The notes under the pieces were generated by a model. The model was not told the DNA's origin. It worked only from the letters and a program-made list of their open reading frames with translations, and ran no database searches. From Enhydrobacter aerosaccus (GTDB lineage Bacteria; Pseudomonadota; Alphaproteobacteria; Reyranellales; Reyranellaceae): 64,000 nucleotides of DNA. A program made the position numbers and the translations under genes. This document shows positions 17,293 to 26,536 of this stretch, piece by piece (within the stretch, counting starts at the first letter, position 1; every line of letters starts with the position of its first letter). The stretch lies in contig NZ_FUWJ01000012.1 of NCBI RefSeq assembly GCF_900167455.1, positions 28,501 through 92,500 on the forward strand, in the 5' to 3' direction.

Positions 17293-17802
17293 TCAATCGT
17301 TCGCCGCCGGCGGCGCGGCCAACAGTTCCTCTTTCAATGCCCCTTGCGGGTTTGCGGCATTGCCAATGCGCCGCACCATCTGGATCACATGGCGGCGCAA
17401 GTGATCGTCCCGGATATCGCAAAAGGCCCGCACGAGATTCAGGGTCTCGTGCAGCGCCATGACGTCGAACAGATGCCGGGCATGCTTGCGGATGCGGATT
17501 TCGCCCTGATCGATGTCCAATGCCGCCAGCATGTCGTCGAAGAAGTAGGAGACGGGAACGCCCATTGCCGCGGCGAATTCGTACAAGCGGCCGGCACTCA
17601 GGCTGTTGGCGCCGATTTCGTATTTCTGGATCTGTTGCGCGCTGAGGCCGACCGCCGCCGCCAGATCCTGCTGGTTCCAGCCCAGCAGGGCTCGCGCCTG
17701 GCGCAGCCTGAGGCCGATATAGATATCGACGGGATGGAGTACGGCCATCGACTTCGCCGGCGACGACGGAAGAGGATCGACACGCAACTGATGCAGACTC
17801 AT
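17293..17802 (-). CDS. XRE-family HTH transcriptional regulator
   Basis: A 169-residue protein. The helix-turn-helix is at about residues 28-80 (GLRLRQARALLGWNQQDLAAAVGLSAQQIQKYE, then SLSAGRLYEFAAAMGVPVSYFFDD). The C-terminal half is helical, resembling the short XRE regulators common in Rhizobiales and Rhodospirillales. I used the ATG at 17802, not a TTG six bases earlier. The target is unknown; the inverted repeat at 17166 lies about 110 bases beyond its 3' end. Confidence 0.8.
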   Translation of the reverse strand: MSLHQLRVDPLPSSPAKSMAVLHPVDIYIGLRLRQARALLGWNQQDLAAAVGLSAQQIQKYEIGANSLSAGRLYEFAAAMGVPVSYFFDDMLAALDIDQGEIRIRKHARHLFDVMALHETLNLVRAFCDIRDDHLRRHVIQMVRRIGNAANPQGALKEELLAAPPAAND

Positions 17803-17818
17803 ACGCAACGCTCGAACT

Positions 17819-17852
17819 TAAAAAAAAGTGCCCTCGGCCGATAGGCCGAGGG
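17819..17852 (-). terminator. Rho-independent terminator, minus strand
   Basis: A perfect 9-base stem CCCTCGGCC / GGCCGAGGG with loop GATA is followed on the minus strand by CAC and eight T. It lies about 155 bases downstream of the ABC binding-protein gene at 18007 and insulates the XRE gene. Confidence 0.85.
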
Positions 17853-18006
17853 ACACAAGGAGGAAGGACCATATCCGACTGGAGATCGGACGCGCCGCCC
17901 GGGCTGATGGGAGCCGTGGGCGACGCGCTGTCAGCGAAGCAAATTCAAGACCAGAGTCGGGCGCGTCATGATCACAAGGCTGCGACCGGCGAGGCCAGCG
18001 CCTCCA

Positions 18007-18999
18007 TTACTCGACGATCCGGTCCGCGCGGCCGAGAATCGATGGCGGAAAGGTAAGCCCCAGCCGTTTGGCAGTCTTGAGATTGACCGAGAGCAGGAAG
18101 GTGGTCGCCTGGTAGAAGGGAATCTCGCCCGGCTTCGCGCCGCGCAGGATGGCAGCGATATCGGCGGCGGCCTGACGATTGAGTTCGGCAAGGTCGAAGG
18201 AATAGGCCATCAGGCCGCCTGCCTGCACCGCTTCGGGGAAAGTGTGCATCGCCGGCAGGCGTAGCGCGGCAAGCGCCGACAGGATGGTGGTCTCGTTGGC
18301 CATGGTGTCGGCACTGTCCCCCACCATCATGGCCTGGGCGCCGTCCCGCGCCGCACCGGCGATGGCGGCGCGATAAGCACCCTCGGTGGTCGGTTGCTCG
18401 AGCAGCACCGGCGTCAGCGCAATCTCGGCCGTCCGGGCCGCGGCCTGCACGCCGGCTCCCTGAACCATCTGCCACGCGATACGCATGCCCAAATAAGCGA
18501 GCTTCGAGAGCTTGGGCACGACCTCACGCAACAGCTCGATGCGCTTGCCGTAGATCGACGGCCCGGTATCGACACTGACGCCGGTGAAGTTGCCGCCGGG
18601 CCGCGCCAGGCTTTGCGCGACGCCGAGGGCGACCGGATCGCTGCTGATGGCCACAACGGGAATGGTGGTCAGGCCCCTGAAATAGGTAAGTGCTCCGATG
18701 GCATAGATGACATCGGGAGCGCTGCGGACGATCTCGGCCGCCATGGCCTCGAGTCCGGCCGCCGTCTGCTCCTTGCCGTAGCGCTCGACGGTGAGGTTCT
18801 GCCCTTCGACAAAGCCGAGCCGGCGCAATTCCTCGAACAGCACGCGGTAATACGCATTGGGCCCATCCTCGCGCATCAGGCCGGTCGATTCCGACGGGCT
18901 GAAGATCGCCAGCCGCCGCTGCTTCCCGCCCGACTGCGCCCGCGCCGTCGAAGCGGCCGCCAGCGACAGGCCACCGCCCAGAAGTTCGCGCCGTCTCAT
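18007..18999 (-). CDS. ABC transporter substrate-binding protein, COG2984/TrpX type
   Basis: A 330-residue periplasmic protein with a short Tat/Sec-like leader (MRRRELLGGGLSLAAASTARA). The mature part has two Rossmann-like lobes of the ABC_sub_bind family (RLAIFSPSESTGLMREDGPNAYYRVLFEELRRLGFVEGQNL; DVIYAIGALTYFRGLTTIPVVAIS). GGGAGGGAG precedes the ATG. No permease or ATPase is adjacent. Family ligands include aromatic amino acids and others; the ligand is not determinable here. Confidence 0.85.
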   Translation of the reverse strand: MRRRELLGGGLSLAAASTARAQSGGKQRRLAIFSPSESTGLMREDGPNAYYRVLFEELRRLGFVEGQNLTVERYGKEQTAAGLEAMAAEIVRSAPDVIYAIGALTYFRGLTTIPVVAISSDPVALGVAQSLARPGGNFTGVSVDTGPSIYGKRIELLREVVPKLSKLAYLGMRIAWQMVQGAGVQAAARTAEIALTPVLLEQPTTEGAYRAAIAGAARDGAQAMMVGDSADTMANETTILSALAALRLPAMHTFPEAVQAGGLMAYSFDLAELNRQAAADIAAILRGAKPGEIPFYQATTFLLSVNLKTAKRLGLTFPPSILGRADRIVE

Positions 19000-19170
19000 T
19001 CGTTCTCCCTCCCCAGGGGCCCCCTCCCCATAAGCTCGAAGCCTATCACGCGACGAGACAGGCGGCGCAGCCTTATGAAAGGACGTTGTTACGGTCATCA
19101 CGCCATTTGACTTCAGTCCCCGTCCCGTCTGCGCCATAGGCCGTTGCTCAAACAAAAGAGGAAACGGGCG

Positions 19171-20910
19171 ATGGATGGGCAACAACGGGATCCGGACGAT
19201 GGCGACGAAAACCCGATGCGGCCCAGCCACGCCGTCACCCGCGGCGCCGCACGTGCGCCCAACCGGTCCTATCTGCGCGCGATGGGACTGACGGATCGCG
19301 AGCTCTCTCGCCCCTTCGTCGGAATCGCCGGCACCTGGGCCGAGACGGCGCCCTGCCACATCGGCCTCGGCCGCCAGGCGCAGGCCATCAAGCGCGGGGT
19401 CATCGCGGCCGGCGGCACGCCGCGCGAGTTCAACACCATCGCCGTGACCGACGGCATCGCGATGGGTCATATCGGCATGAAATACTCCCTGCCCAGCCGC
19501 GAGCTGATCGCCGACTCGGTCGAGATGGTGGTACGCGGCCATGCCTATGATGCGGTGGTGGCGCTGGGGGCCTGCGACAAGACCTTGCCCGGCCTCATGA
19601 TGGGCATGGTCCGCCTCGACCTGCCGGCAGTGTTCCTCTATGGCGGCTCGATCCTGCCCGGCCGGCCCCGTGGCCGCGACCTCACGGTCCAGGACGTGTT
19701 CGAGGCCGTGGGACGTCACTCGGCCGGCGAGATCGACGACGCCGAACTGGCCGCGATCGAAGGCACCGCCTGCCCTTCCGCCGGCGCCTGCGGCGGGCAG
19801 TTCACGGCCAACACCATGGCCTGCGTCTCGGAGGCGATCGGCCTCGCCCTGCCCGGATCGGCGAGTGCCCCCGCCGTCTACGACAGCCGCGACGTCTTCG
19901 CCGTACAGTCGGGCGAGTCGGTGATGGCACTGCTCGCGCGCAACATCCGTCCGCGCGACATCGTCACCCGCAGAGCGCTGGAGAACGCAGCGGCGGTGGT
20001 CGCCGCAACCGGCGGCTCGACCAATGCGGCGCTACACCTGCCGGCCATCGCGCACGAAGCCGGCATCGACTTCGATCTCCATGCCGTGGCCGCCGTGTTC
20101 CGGCGCACGCCCCTCGTCGCCGATCTCAAGCCCGGCGGCCGTTACGTGGCGAAGGATTTCCACGAAGCGGGCGGATTGCCGGCATTGATGAAGCTGCTGC
20201 TCGAGGGCGGCCATCTGCATGGCGACTGCCTGACGGTCAGCGGCAGGACGATTGCCGAGAACCTCGCCGCGATCGTCGTCGATCCCGACCAGCCGGTCCT
20301 TCACCCGCCCGCGGCGCCGCTGTCGCCGACCGGCGGTGTCGTCGGCCTCAAGGGCACACTGGCGCCGCAGGGCGCGATCGTAAAGGTCGCGGGCCTGAAG
20401 CAGCTTCGCTTCCGCGGCCCGGCCCTCGTCTTCGATCGGGAAGAGGACGCATTCGCCGCCGTACAGGCACATGCCTATCGGCCGGGCTCGGTCATCGTCA
20501 TCCGCTACGAAGGACCTCATGGTGGACCGGGGATGCGCGAGATGCTGGCGACCACCGCCGCGATCTACGGTCAGGGAATGGGAGAAACGGTCGCGCTGAT
20601 CACCGACGGCCGTTTCTCGGGCGCGACGCGCGGCTTCTGCGTCGGACATGTCGGGCCGGAAGCAGCGGCGGGCGGGCCGATCGCGCTGGTCCGAAACGGC
20701 GACATCATCACCATCGATGCCGAAGCCGGCACTCTCGATGTCGAGCTGAGCGAGGCCGACCTGCTGCAACGACACGCCGCCTGGAGGCCACGTCCGCCGA
20801 CGATCACGTCCGGCGCGCTGTGGCGCTATGCGCAGGTGGTTGGCAATGCCGTCGACGGTGCCGTCACCCATCCGGGCGTGCGTTCCGGGGAGAGGCGAAT
20901 CGACAGCTAG
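19171..20910 (+). CDS. IlvD/Edd family dehydratase
   Basis: A 579-residue dehydratase, full length. Iron-sulfur and active-site cysteines are conserved: Cys62 (AETAPCH), Cys135 (GACDKTLPG) and Cys207 (GACGGQFTANTM). The late ITDGRFSGATRGFCVGHVGPEA block is the family signature. I used the ATG at 19171, which follows AGAGGAAA. The family includes dihydroxy-acid dehydratase (isoleucine/valine synthesis) and sugar-acid dehydratases. Pairing with an MFS anion symporter 47 bases downstream, and the absence of other ilv genes, favour sugar-acid catabolism, but this is not certain. Confidence 0.85.
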   Translation: MDGQQRDPDDGDENPMRPSHAVTRGAARAPNRSYLRAMGLTDRELSRPFVGIAGTWAETAPCHIGLGRQAQAIKRGVIAAGGTPREFNTIAVTDGIAMGHIGMKYSLPSRELIADSVEMVVRGHAYDAVVALGACDKTLPGLMMGMVRLDLPAVFLYGGSILPGRPRGRDLTVQDVFEAVGRHSAGEIDDAELAAIEGTACPSAGACGGQFTANTMACVSEAIGLALPGSASAPAVYDSRDVFAVQSGESVMALLARNIRPRDIVTRRALENAAAVVAATGGSTNAALHLPAIAHEAGIDFDLHAVAAVFRRTPLVADLKPGGRYVAKDFHEAGGLPALMKLLLEGGHLHGDCLTVSGRTIAENLAAIVVDPDQPVLHPPAAPLSPTGGVVGLKGTLAPQGAIVKVAGLKQLRFRGPALVFDREEDAFAAVQAHAYRPGSVIVIRYEGPHGGPGMREMLATTAAIYGQGMGETVALITDGRFSGATRGFCVGHVGPEAAAGGPIALVRNGDIITIDAEAGTLDVELSEADLLQRHAAWRPRPPTITSGALWRYAQVVGNAVDGAVTHPGVRSGERRIDS

Positions 20911-20957
20911 CCAAGATCACAAAACATAAATAAATCGGGCGCAAGCGGGAGGAATCG

Positions 20958-22289
20958 ATGAGTGTGAGTACGAGTACGAGTGGACGCGCGGACGACGGGC
21001 TGTATCGCAAGATCGGGATGCGGCTCATCCCCTTCATGATGGTGCTGTACCTGGTCGCGTTCCTGGACCGGGTGAATATCGGCTTCGCCGCGCTCACCAT
21101 GAATGCCGATGTCGGCCTGTCGCCCACCATCTACGGCTGGGGCGCCGGCATCTTCTTCTTCGGCTATTTCATCTTCGAGGTGCCGAGCAACGTCATCCTG
21201 GAGAAGGTCGGCGCCCGTCTCTGGATCGCGCGCATCATGATCACCTGGGGCGTGGTGTCGGCTGCGATGGCATTCATCAGCGGACCGTGGAGCTTCTTCA
21301 TCCTGCGCTTCCTGCTCGGCGTGGCCGAGGCCGGCTTCCTGCCCGGCATGATTCTCTATCTGACCTACTGGTATCCTGCTGCCGAGCGCGCGAAGTTCAT
21401 CGGCCTGTTCATGGCCGCGGTGCCTCTCGCCACAGTCGTCGGCGCTCCGGTGTCGGGACTCATCATCGGAATCAACGACACGCTTGGCCTCAAGGGCTGG
21501 CAATGGCTGTTCATCCTCGAAGGCCTGCCTTCGTGCCTGCTCGGACTTGCGGTCCTGCGGCTGCTGCCGGACGGACCTCGGCAGGCCGACTGGCTGACGC
21601 CCCAGGAGCGCGCCGTGCTCGAGGACCGGCTGGCCCAGGATCGCGAGGCGCATCCGGTCGGTACGCATCATGCGCTGTGGCCGGCCCTGATCGACGGTCG
21701 CGTGCTTCTCCTCGGCCTCGTCTATTTCGGCATCGTGATCGGACTCTACGGCATCGGCCTATGGTTGCCGCAGATCATCAAGGCGATGGGCTTCTCCAAC
21801 GCCCAGGTCGGCTACATCACCGCGCTGCCCTATCTCGCCAGCGCGCTGGCCATGATGTACTGGGGCCGGCGCAGTGACCGGACCGGCGAGCGCGTCTGGC
21901 ACGTGGCCCTCGCCGCTGGCGCCAGTGCGCTGGGCTTCGTCGGCAGCATCTACACCGGCTCGCACGTCGTGGCGCTTTGCTGCCTCGGCCTGGCGGCCGT
22001 CGGCATCTACGCGACGCTGGGACCGTTCTGGGCCATGCCGCCCCTGTTCCTGCGCGGCACGGCGGCCGCCGGCGGCATCGCGCTGATCAATGCGGTCGGC
22101 AATCTCGGCGGCTTCGCTGGCCCCTATCTCGTCGGCTGGATCAAGGAAAGCACGGGCAGCTACAATGCCGGCATGGGCGTCCTGGCCTGCGGACTCGCCG
22201 CCGCCGCGATCCTGGCCCTGGTGCTGGGCCGCTTCTTGCCCTCATCACAGCGAGGCCAGGCGGTCGGACAGCCCGTCTCTCCGGGCTGA
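20958..22289 (+). CDS. MFS transporter, anion:cation symporter (ACS) family
   Basis: A 443-residue 12-helix permease. The N-terminus RKIGMRLIPFMMVLYLVAFLDRVNIGFAALTMNADVGLSP and GVAEAGFLPGMILYLTYWYPAAERAKFIGLFM are hallmark ACS sequences, as in tartrate, glucarate, galactonate and phthalate permeases. It is probably co-transcribed with the IlvD/Edd dehydratase, implying import of that enzyme's substrate, a sugar acid or hydroxy acid. Confidence 0.88.
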   Translation: MSVSTSTSGRADDGLYRKIGMRLIPFMMVLYLVAFLDRVNIGFAALTMNADVGLSPTIYGWGAGIFFFGYFIFEVPSNVILEKVGARLWIARIMITWGVVSAAMAFISGPWSFFILRFLLGVAEAGFLPGMILYLTYWYPAAERAKFIGLFMAAVPLATVVGAPVSGLIIGINDTLGLKGWQWLFILEGLPSCLLGLAVLRLLPDGPRQADWLTPQERAVLEDRLAQDREAHPVGTHHALWPALIDGRVLLLGLVYFGIVIGLYGIGLWLPQIIKAMGFSNAQVGYITALPYLASALAMMYWGRRSDRTGERVWHVALAAGASALGFVGSIYTGSHVVALCCLGLAAVGIYATLGPFWAMPPLFLRGTAAAGGIALINAVGNLGGFAGPYLVGWIKESTGSYNAGMGVLACGLAAAAILALVLGRFLPSSQRGQAVGQPVSPG

Positions 22290-22319
22290 GACGCGGCCGC
22301 TGCTATCCGGCGACGGCGC

Positions 22320-23177
22320 TCAGGCCGTCGTCGCCAGGGCCGAGCCGAGATGGTCGGCCAACAGTGTCGCCGCGCGCGAAAGGTTCGAGGCACGGTGCAG
22401 GCGGATATCCGCCGCCGGCAGTCGCGGCAGGCCATCGCGGTCGGACAGCGCGCGCAGGCGCGACGGGAAGGTGCCGGCCTTGACCACCGTCACCGCGAGG
22501 CCCTGGGCGGTGACGGCCTCGACCGCTGCCAGGCTGTGACTGACGAAGGCGAGGCGCCAGGACCGTCGCCTCGCATCGAGCGCCTCCGTCGCCCATTTGC
22601 GAAACAGACAGCCTTGCGGATAGAGCGCAACGGGCAGCGGATCCAGGGTCTCGGTCGCGTGCGCCGGACTGGCCGCCCAGACCGCCTGCTCGCGGCGCAG
22701 AAATTCGCCACCGCCGCGACCTTCGGGATGCATCGCGATCACGAGATCGAAGGCTTCGCCGAGACGATCCGGCATCGATGCCGTCAGCCCGGTCTGCATC
22801 TCGATGTGAATGCCCGGATAGCCGGCGACGAAGTCGGACAGCAGGGCCGGCACGACCAGCGTCCCATAATCGTCCATGACCCCCAGCCGGACGATGCCCT
22901 CGATCCGGTGCTCGCGCAGACGGCCGACCGCTTCGTCATTCAGGATCAGGATCCGGCGCGCATAGCCCAGCAGGCTTTCGCCAGCGGCGCTCAGATCGAC
23001 GTTGACCTTGGTGCGATGGAACAGCTCCGCCCCGAGCCGCTCTTCGAGGCGCTTGATCTGCATGCTGACCGCGGACTGCGTGCGGTTGAGCATGGCGGCA
23101 GCACGCGTGAAGGAGCGATGGTCGGCCACCGCAATGAAAGCCTTCAGCAGGTCGGGATCGAGGGCAGGCAGGCTCAT
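22320..23177 (-). CDS. LysR-family transcriptional regulator
   Basis: A 285-residue regulator with the N-terminal winged helix (FIAVADHRSFTRAAAMLNRTQSAVSMQIKRLEERLGAELFHR) and a LysR substrate domain. The ATG at 23177 is used. It is divergent from the EamA exporter at 23273, the usual arrangement for control of the neighbour. It converges with the MFS gene. Confidence 0.88.
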   Translation of the reverse strand: MSLPALDPDLLKAFIAVADHRSFTRAAAMLNRTQSAVSMQIKRLEERLGAELFHRTKVNVDLSAAGESLLGYARRILILNDEAVGRLREHRIEGIVRLGVMDDYGTLVVPALLSDFVAGYPGIHIEMQTGLTASMPDRLGEAFDLVIAMHPEGRGGGEFLRREQAVWAASPAHATETLDPLPVALYPQGCLFRKWATEALDARRRSWRLAFVSHSLAAVEAVTAQGLAVTVVKAGTFPSRLRALSDRDGLPRLPAADIRLHRASNLSRAATLLADHLGSALATTA

Positions 23178-23203
23178 CAAGAATCCTGATAAAGATCATC
23201 ATG

Positions 23204-23216
23204 GGAATTCGATTCC
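23204..23216. promoter_or_regulatory. Inverted repeat GGAAT-TCG-ATTCC between LysR and EamA genes
   Basis: GGAATTCGATTCC is a perfect 5-base inverted repeat in the 95-base divergent region. The position fits a LysR binding site; the sequence is followed by a partial repeat GGAAT. Confidence 0.4.
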
Positions 23217-23272
23217 GGAATTATAGCGCCCTTCGATAGCCTGCCGGCAACCGTGGATTTGGAGGGCCTGAA

Positions 23273-24175
23273 ATGGGTGAAATCTGGGGTGTGCTGGCTG
23301 CCGTGCTGTCGAGCGGTCTCGGCGGCACCGCCATCGGCGCCACCCGCTATGTCATCGGGGCCAGCGATGCGCTGACCATCGGCGCCTTCCGCTTCGGCAT
23401 CGGCTTCGCGTTCCTCCTGCCGCTGGCGCTGAGGCAGCGCGCGCGATGGCCGGCCCGTGCCGACTGGCCGGCCGTCATCGCCCTCGGCCTCCTGTTCTTC
23501 GGGCTCTTTCCGATCCTGTTCAATGCCTCGCTGTTGTTCACGACGGCGGCGCGAGGCGCGCTCGCCCTGTCGACCCTGCCGCTGCTGACCATGGCCGTCG
23601 GCGCCGGGCTGAAGGTCGAGCCTCTGACCGGGCGCAAGACGGCAGGCGTGCTGATCGCCATGGCGGGCGTTGCCGTCGCCCTGCTCTCCGGCCTCGCGAC
23701 CGCGCCGGTTGGGGCCTGGCGTGGCGACCTCCTGATGGTGGGCGCCGCCCTGTGCATGGCGCTGTACAATGTCTGGTCGAAGCCCTTCATCCGGCGTTCG
23801 GGCCCGCTTCACTTCACGACGATGGGAATGGGCGTGGGTGCCCTCTGCCTTGCGGTCGTCTCCGCCATCCGCGGTGGGTTCGCCGCAGTCGGCGCTTTCG
23901 ACGGCGCCCAGTGGCTGGCGATCGCCTATCTCGGCATCTTCGGCGCCGCGATCATCTTCTTTCTCTGGGCCTACGCGCTGGAGCGCACCACACCGACTCG
24001 GGTCGCGATCTCCGTGGCGGTCAATCCCGTCACCGCATCGCTGGTCGGCGCTGTCCTTCTCGCCGAGCCGATTGCCTGGAACCTGATCGTCGGGCTGGTC
24101 ACCGTCCTCGGCGGCATCACGCTTGCGACCACCACGGGACGACGCTGCGTCGATCCGTTACCGGCAGCCGATTAA
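23273..24175 (+). CDS. EamA-family (DMT) transporter
   Basis: A 300-residue protein with ten predicted helices in two EamA repeats (about residues 5-135 and 150-290). Signature pieces are GLGGTAIGATRYVIGASDALTIGAFRF and FLWAYALERTTPTRVAISVAVNPVTASLVGAVLLAEP. The family mostly exports amino acids and small metabolites. It is divergent from the LysR gene, which likely controls it. The substrate is unknown. Confidence 0.85.
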   Translation: MGEIWGVLAAVLSSGLGGTAIGATRYVIGASDALTIGAFRFGIGFAFLLPLALRQRARWPARADWPAVIALGLLFFGLFPILFNASLLFTTAARGALALSTLPLLTMAVGAGLKVEPLTGRKTAGVLIAMAGVAVALLSGLATAPVGAWRGDLLMVGAALCMALYNVWSKPFIRRSGPLHFTTMGMGVGALCLAVVSAIRGGFAAVGAFDGAQWLAIAYLGIFGAAIIFFLWAYALERTTPTRVAISVAVNPVTASLVGAVLLAEPIAWNLIVGLVTVLGGITLATTTGRRCVDPLPAAD

Positions 24176-24221
24176 TCGACGCGCCGCTCGAGCTTCGAAA
24201 CTTCAGCCTCGTACGACGACC

Positions 24222-24253
24222 GCGCGCCTCGACCTTTCGAGGCCGAGGCGCGC
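24222..24253. terminator. GC-rich hairpin between convergent genes
   Basis: Perfect 10-base arms GCGCGCCTCG and CGAGGCGCGC flank a 12-base loop in the 112-base gap between the EamA gene and the CBS gene, which converge. No T run follows on either strand, so termination would be atypical or Rho-assisted. Confidence 0.45.
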
Positions 24254-24287
24254 AGCCTTCGTCGCGAGCTGCCCTGCGACGCACCGA

Positions 24288-24848
24288 TTATCGTTCGTTG
24301 GGGGCGTAGCGCCGGCCGCCATCGCCATAGCCGCCGGTCCCGTACAGATAGTCATAGCCCTCGTTGCGGTAACTCTCCGACGGCTCGCCTGCATACCGTC
24401 CGCCCAGCTCATCGAAATCCTGGTCACGGTCCTGTTCCGAAGGCTCCGAGATCGAGCGCAGGGCATCGTCGGTACCAGGCGCGCGCTCGGTAATGAGGTC
24501 GCCCAAGCTGACCACGCCGACCAGCCTCTTCGCCCGATCGACGACCGGCATGCGGCGAATCTGCATATAGGCCATCTCCTGCTCGACCTTCTCGACGGAA
24601 TCGTCCTCGAAACACCAGCAGATGTCGTCGGTCATCACCTCGTGTACCCGAGCCAGCACCGGCGACTCGCCGGCCGCCGTGGAGCGCACGACGATGTCGC
24701 GGTCGGTGATCAGGCCGACCAGCCGTTCCCCATTGCAGACCGGCAAGGCTCCCACGTTCAAGTCGTCCATCTTCTGCGCCGCCTCGCACACGCTGGCGTA
24801 GGGAGAGATGGTGGCCACGTTTGTCGTCATGACATCGCTGACTTGCAT
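24288..24848 (-). CDS. Tandem CBS-domain protein
   Basis: A 186-residue protein. Two CBS domains occupy about residues 1-60 (MQVSDVMTTNVATISPYASV... GLITDRDIV) and 70-128 (VHEVMTDDICWCFEDDSVEKVEQEMAYMQIRRMPVVD... GVVSLGDLI). A Tyr/Gly/Arg-rich tail follows. AGGAGG precedes the ATG at 24848. Stand-alone CBS pairs bind adenosine nucleotides and act as energy sensors, and are common in FixK-controlled low-oxygen islands. No FixK box was seen directly upstream. Confidence 0.88.
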   Translation of the reverse strand: MQVSDVMTTNVATISPYASVCEAAQKMDDLNVGALPVCNGERLVGLITDRDIVVRSTAAGESPVLARVHEVMTDDICWCFEDDSVEKVEQEMAYMQIRRMPVVDRAKRLVGVVSLGDLITERAPGTDDALRSISEPSEQDRDQDFDELGGRYAGEPSESYRNEGYDYLYGTGGYGDGGRRYAPNER

Positions 24849-24958
24849 CCTGTCCTCCTCGCTTCGTTGCCTCCTCTCCGGATCAACTTCCCACCGGGGG
24901 GCGAGGTTACAAGAGACGGAGTCCACGGGCGGAAATGACAGGGAGGACGGCGAATGCC

Positions 24959-25369
24959 TCAGTGCAGGCTCCGGTCGCTCCGCCTGTCGGTCCGCCGGCC
25001 AACGCTCATCTTCATGGCCGTCAGCTCCGGAACCGTATCCTTGATATCGTCGAAGAACATCGCGAGGTAACGCGGAAGGATCTGGCGGACCGCTTCGCTG
25101 GGAGCGAGGTCGTCATCATCAGGGAGGATCGACACGCTCTCGCCGCCGAACGTCCACAACATCGGTTCGTGAGGTTCGCCCGGTGCATCCATGATCGCCA
25201 GCAGGCCGAAGGCGACGGCCTGCTGCTCCCGTGCGATCGCGACGGTCCAAAAGTCGTAGGCCGGATCGGCCAGGGCAAAAGCGATCGTGGCCGTGATCCC
25301 TGACGGCAAAGGGACCCGGTATTCGCGCCACGCGCGAGTGCCCGGAAGATGGAGGCGACGCATCTTCAT
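24959..25369 (-). CDS. Small paralog family protein, copy 1
   Basis: A 136-residue protein, one of three paralogs here (with 26067 and 26537). Shared features are W/CREY-V-L-S-x-TATIAFALxDP near residues 14-35, an AFGLLAI-D-PGE core, an acidic stretch before LPRYLAMFFDDIKD-PEL, and a C-terminal -LH. No known domain is recognised. It looks soluble with a beta-rich N-terminal half and helical C-terminal half. Two ATGs (25369 and 25363) are possible starts. A large inverted repeat lies upstream at 25439. Confidence 0.6.
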   Translation of the reverse strand: MKMRRLHLPGTRAWREYRVPLPSGITATIAFALADPAYDFWTVAIAREQQAVAFGLLAIMDAPGEPHEPMLWTFGGESVSILPDDDDLAPSEAVRQILPRYLAMFFDDIKDTVPELTAMKMSVGRRTDRRSDRSLH

Positions 25370-25438
25370 TCGACCTGCAATCCCTAGACCAAGAGTCTCG
25401 GTCTGGCTACTCCCTCGAGGGGCAACAGGCTCGAGCAC

Positions 25439-25459
25439 AAGTTCACACGTGATGAACTT
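25439..25459. promoter_or_regulatory. Inverted repeat AAGTTCA-N7-TGAACTT
   Basis: Perfect 7-base arms flank CACGTGA, which itself contains CACGTG. It lies 70 bases upstream of paralog copy 1 on the minus strand. No T tract follows, so an operator is more likely than a terminator. The binding protein is unknown. Confidence 0.45.
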
Positions 25460-25537
25460 GACCGCGCAACCGCTGGCGATGCCGACGTCCAGAGTCGGTT
25501 GGTCGGCTACTGCTTGCAGTCCGACAAGCGTCTCGGC

Positions 25538-25903
25538 TCACTGCGGGTAGGGGACGGACGAGGACTCGGGATAGGCGCGCTGATGCAGGACATAGCGCGT
25601 GGCCTGCATCGTTGCGTCCTTGCGGATCGCCTCCGTGATCTCGGCCTCGCCGCTGGGATCGGCCGTGGACATGGCCTGGATCAGACGATCGTTCTGGGCG
25701 TTGCAAGAGGCAGCGGCGGCGCGTCCGACGGTGTCGGCGGCGGAGGCGCGATCGTCCTGCTGACGGGCCTGCGCCCTCAGGCAGGCATCCCGAGTCTCAC
25801 GTTCGCGATTGATGAAACGCGACAGATGGCCGTTCTCGTACGCCGGAGCACAGGCCTGGAGAAGAAGCGCGGAGGACAGCGCAAGCACGAAAGAGAAGCG
25901 CAT
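25538..25903 (-). CDS. Small lipoprotein of unknown function
   Basis: A 121-residue protein with a lipoprotein signal (RFSFVLALSSALLLQACAP; the lipobox cysteine is at position 18). The mature part is polar and helical (INRERETRDACLRAQARQQDDRASAADTVGRA), with two further cysteines that may form a disulfide. It lies between paralog copies 1 and 2 on the same strand. The start is set by the signal peptide. Function unknown; a cell-envelope location is expected. Confidence 0.65.
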   Translation of the reverse strand: MRFSFVLALSSALLLQACAPAYENGHLSRFINRERETRDACLRAQARQQDDRASAADTVGRAAAASCNAQNDRLIQAMSTADPSGEAEITEAIRKDATMQATRYVLHQRAYPESSSVPYPQ

Positions 25904-26066
25904 GAATGTGTCTTGCCTTTGGGCGAGAGGGTAAGGCAGATGCCGGATGGTAGCCGTTGCCTTTGAATAGCTGGCTTTCTGGGTGTTTTTTATGGCCGTC
26001 GTGCGGCACCTCAGCCCAAAGCAATCGTTGGACCAAGTTGGTTCAAGCCGGCTCGGCCGGCCCGCC

Positions 26067-26459
26067 CTAATGCAGCGTCGTGTCGCCAAGGCATGGCATG
26101 AGGACCTCTCTCGCGGCGAGCTGCGGCGCAAGATCCTTGATATCGTCGAAGAACATCGCGAAGTACCGCGGCAGGACGCGCTTCACCTCTTCGCTGTGAT
26201 CCGGATCGTCCCGCTCGCAGATGATCGACAGACGGTCCTGTTCGACGGTCCACAGGACGGCTTTCTCGGGTGCATCGGGAACATCGTCGATCGCCAACAT
26301 GCCAAAGGCAAGGGCACCGCGCTGGCGCGCGACAACCGCGGGCCACGCCTCATGATCGGGATCGCCGAGGGTGAAGGACAGGGTCGCCGTGACATGCGAC
26401 GGCAAATGCACCTGATATTCGCGCCATGCCAGAGCGCCGGGCACAACCAGATCATTCAT
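26067..26459 (-). CDS. Small paralog family protein, copy 2
   Basis: A 130-residue paralog of the proteins at 24959 and 26537, keeping AWREYQVHLPSHVTATLSFTLGDPD, AFGMLAIDDVPDAPEKAVLW, LPRYFAMFFDDIKDLAPQL and the terminal TLH. The ATG at 26459 is preceded by GGGGAG. Copies 2 and 3 are 77 bases apart and probably share a transcript. Function unknown. Confidence 0.6.
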   Translation of the reverse strand: MNDLVVPGALAWREYQVHLPSHVTATLSFTLGDPDHEAWPAVVARQRGALAFGMLAIDDVPDAPEKAVLWTVEQDRLSIICERDDPDHSEEVKRVLPRYFAMFFDDIKDLAPQLAAREVLMPCLGDTTLH

Positions 26460-26536
26460 CAGGTTCGTCTCCCCGTGGAGGATTGTCCCTATGGTCAGAG
26501 TAGCGGTCCGACGCCGCGTCGCCGTACGGCAGCCTG

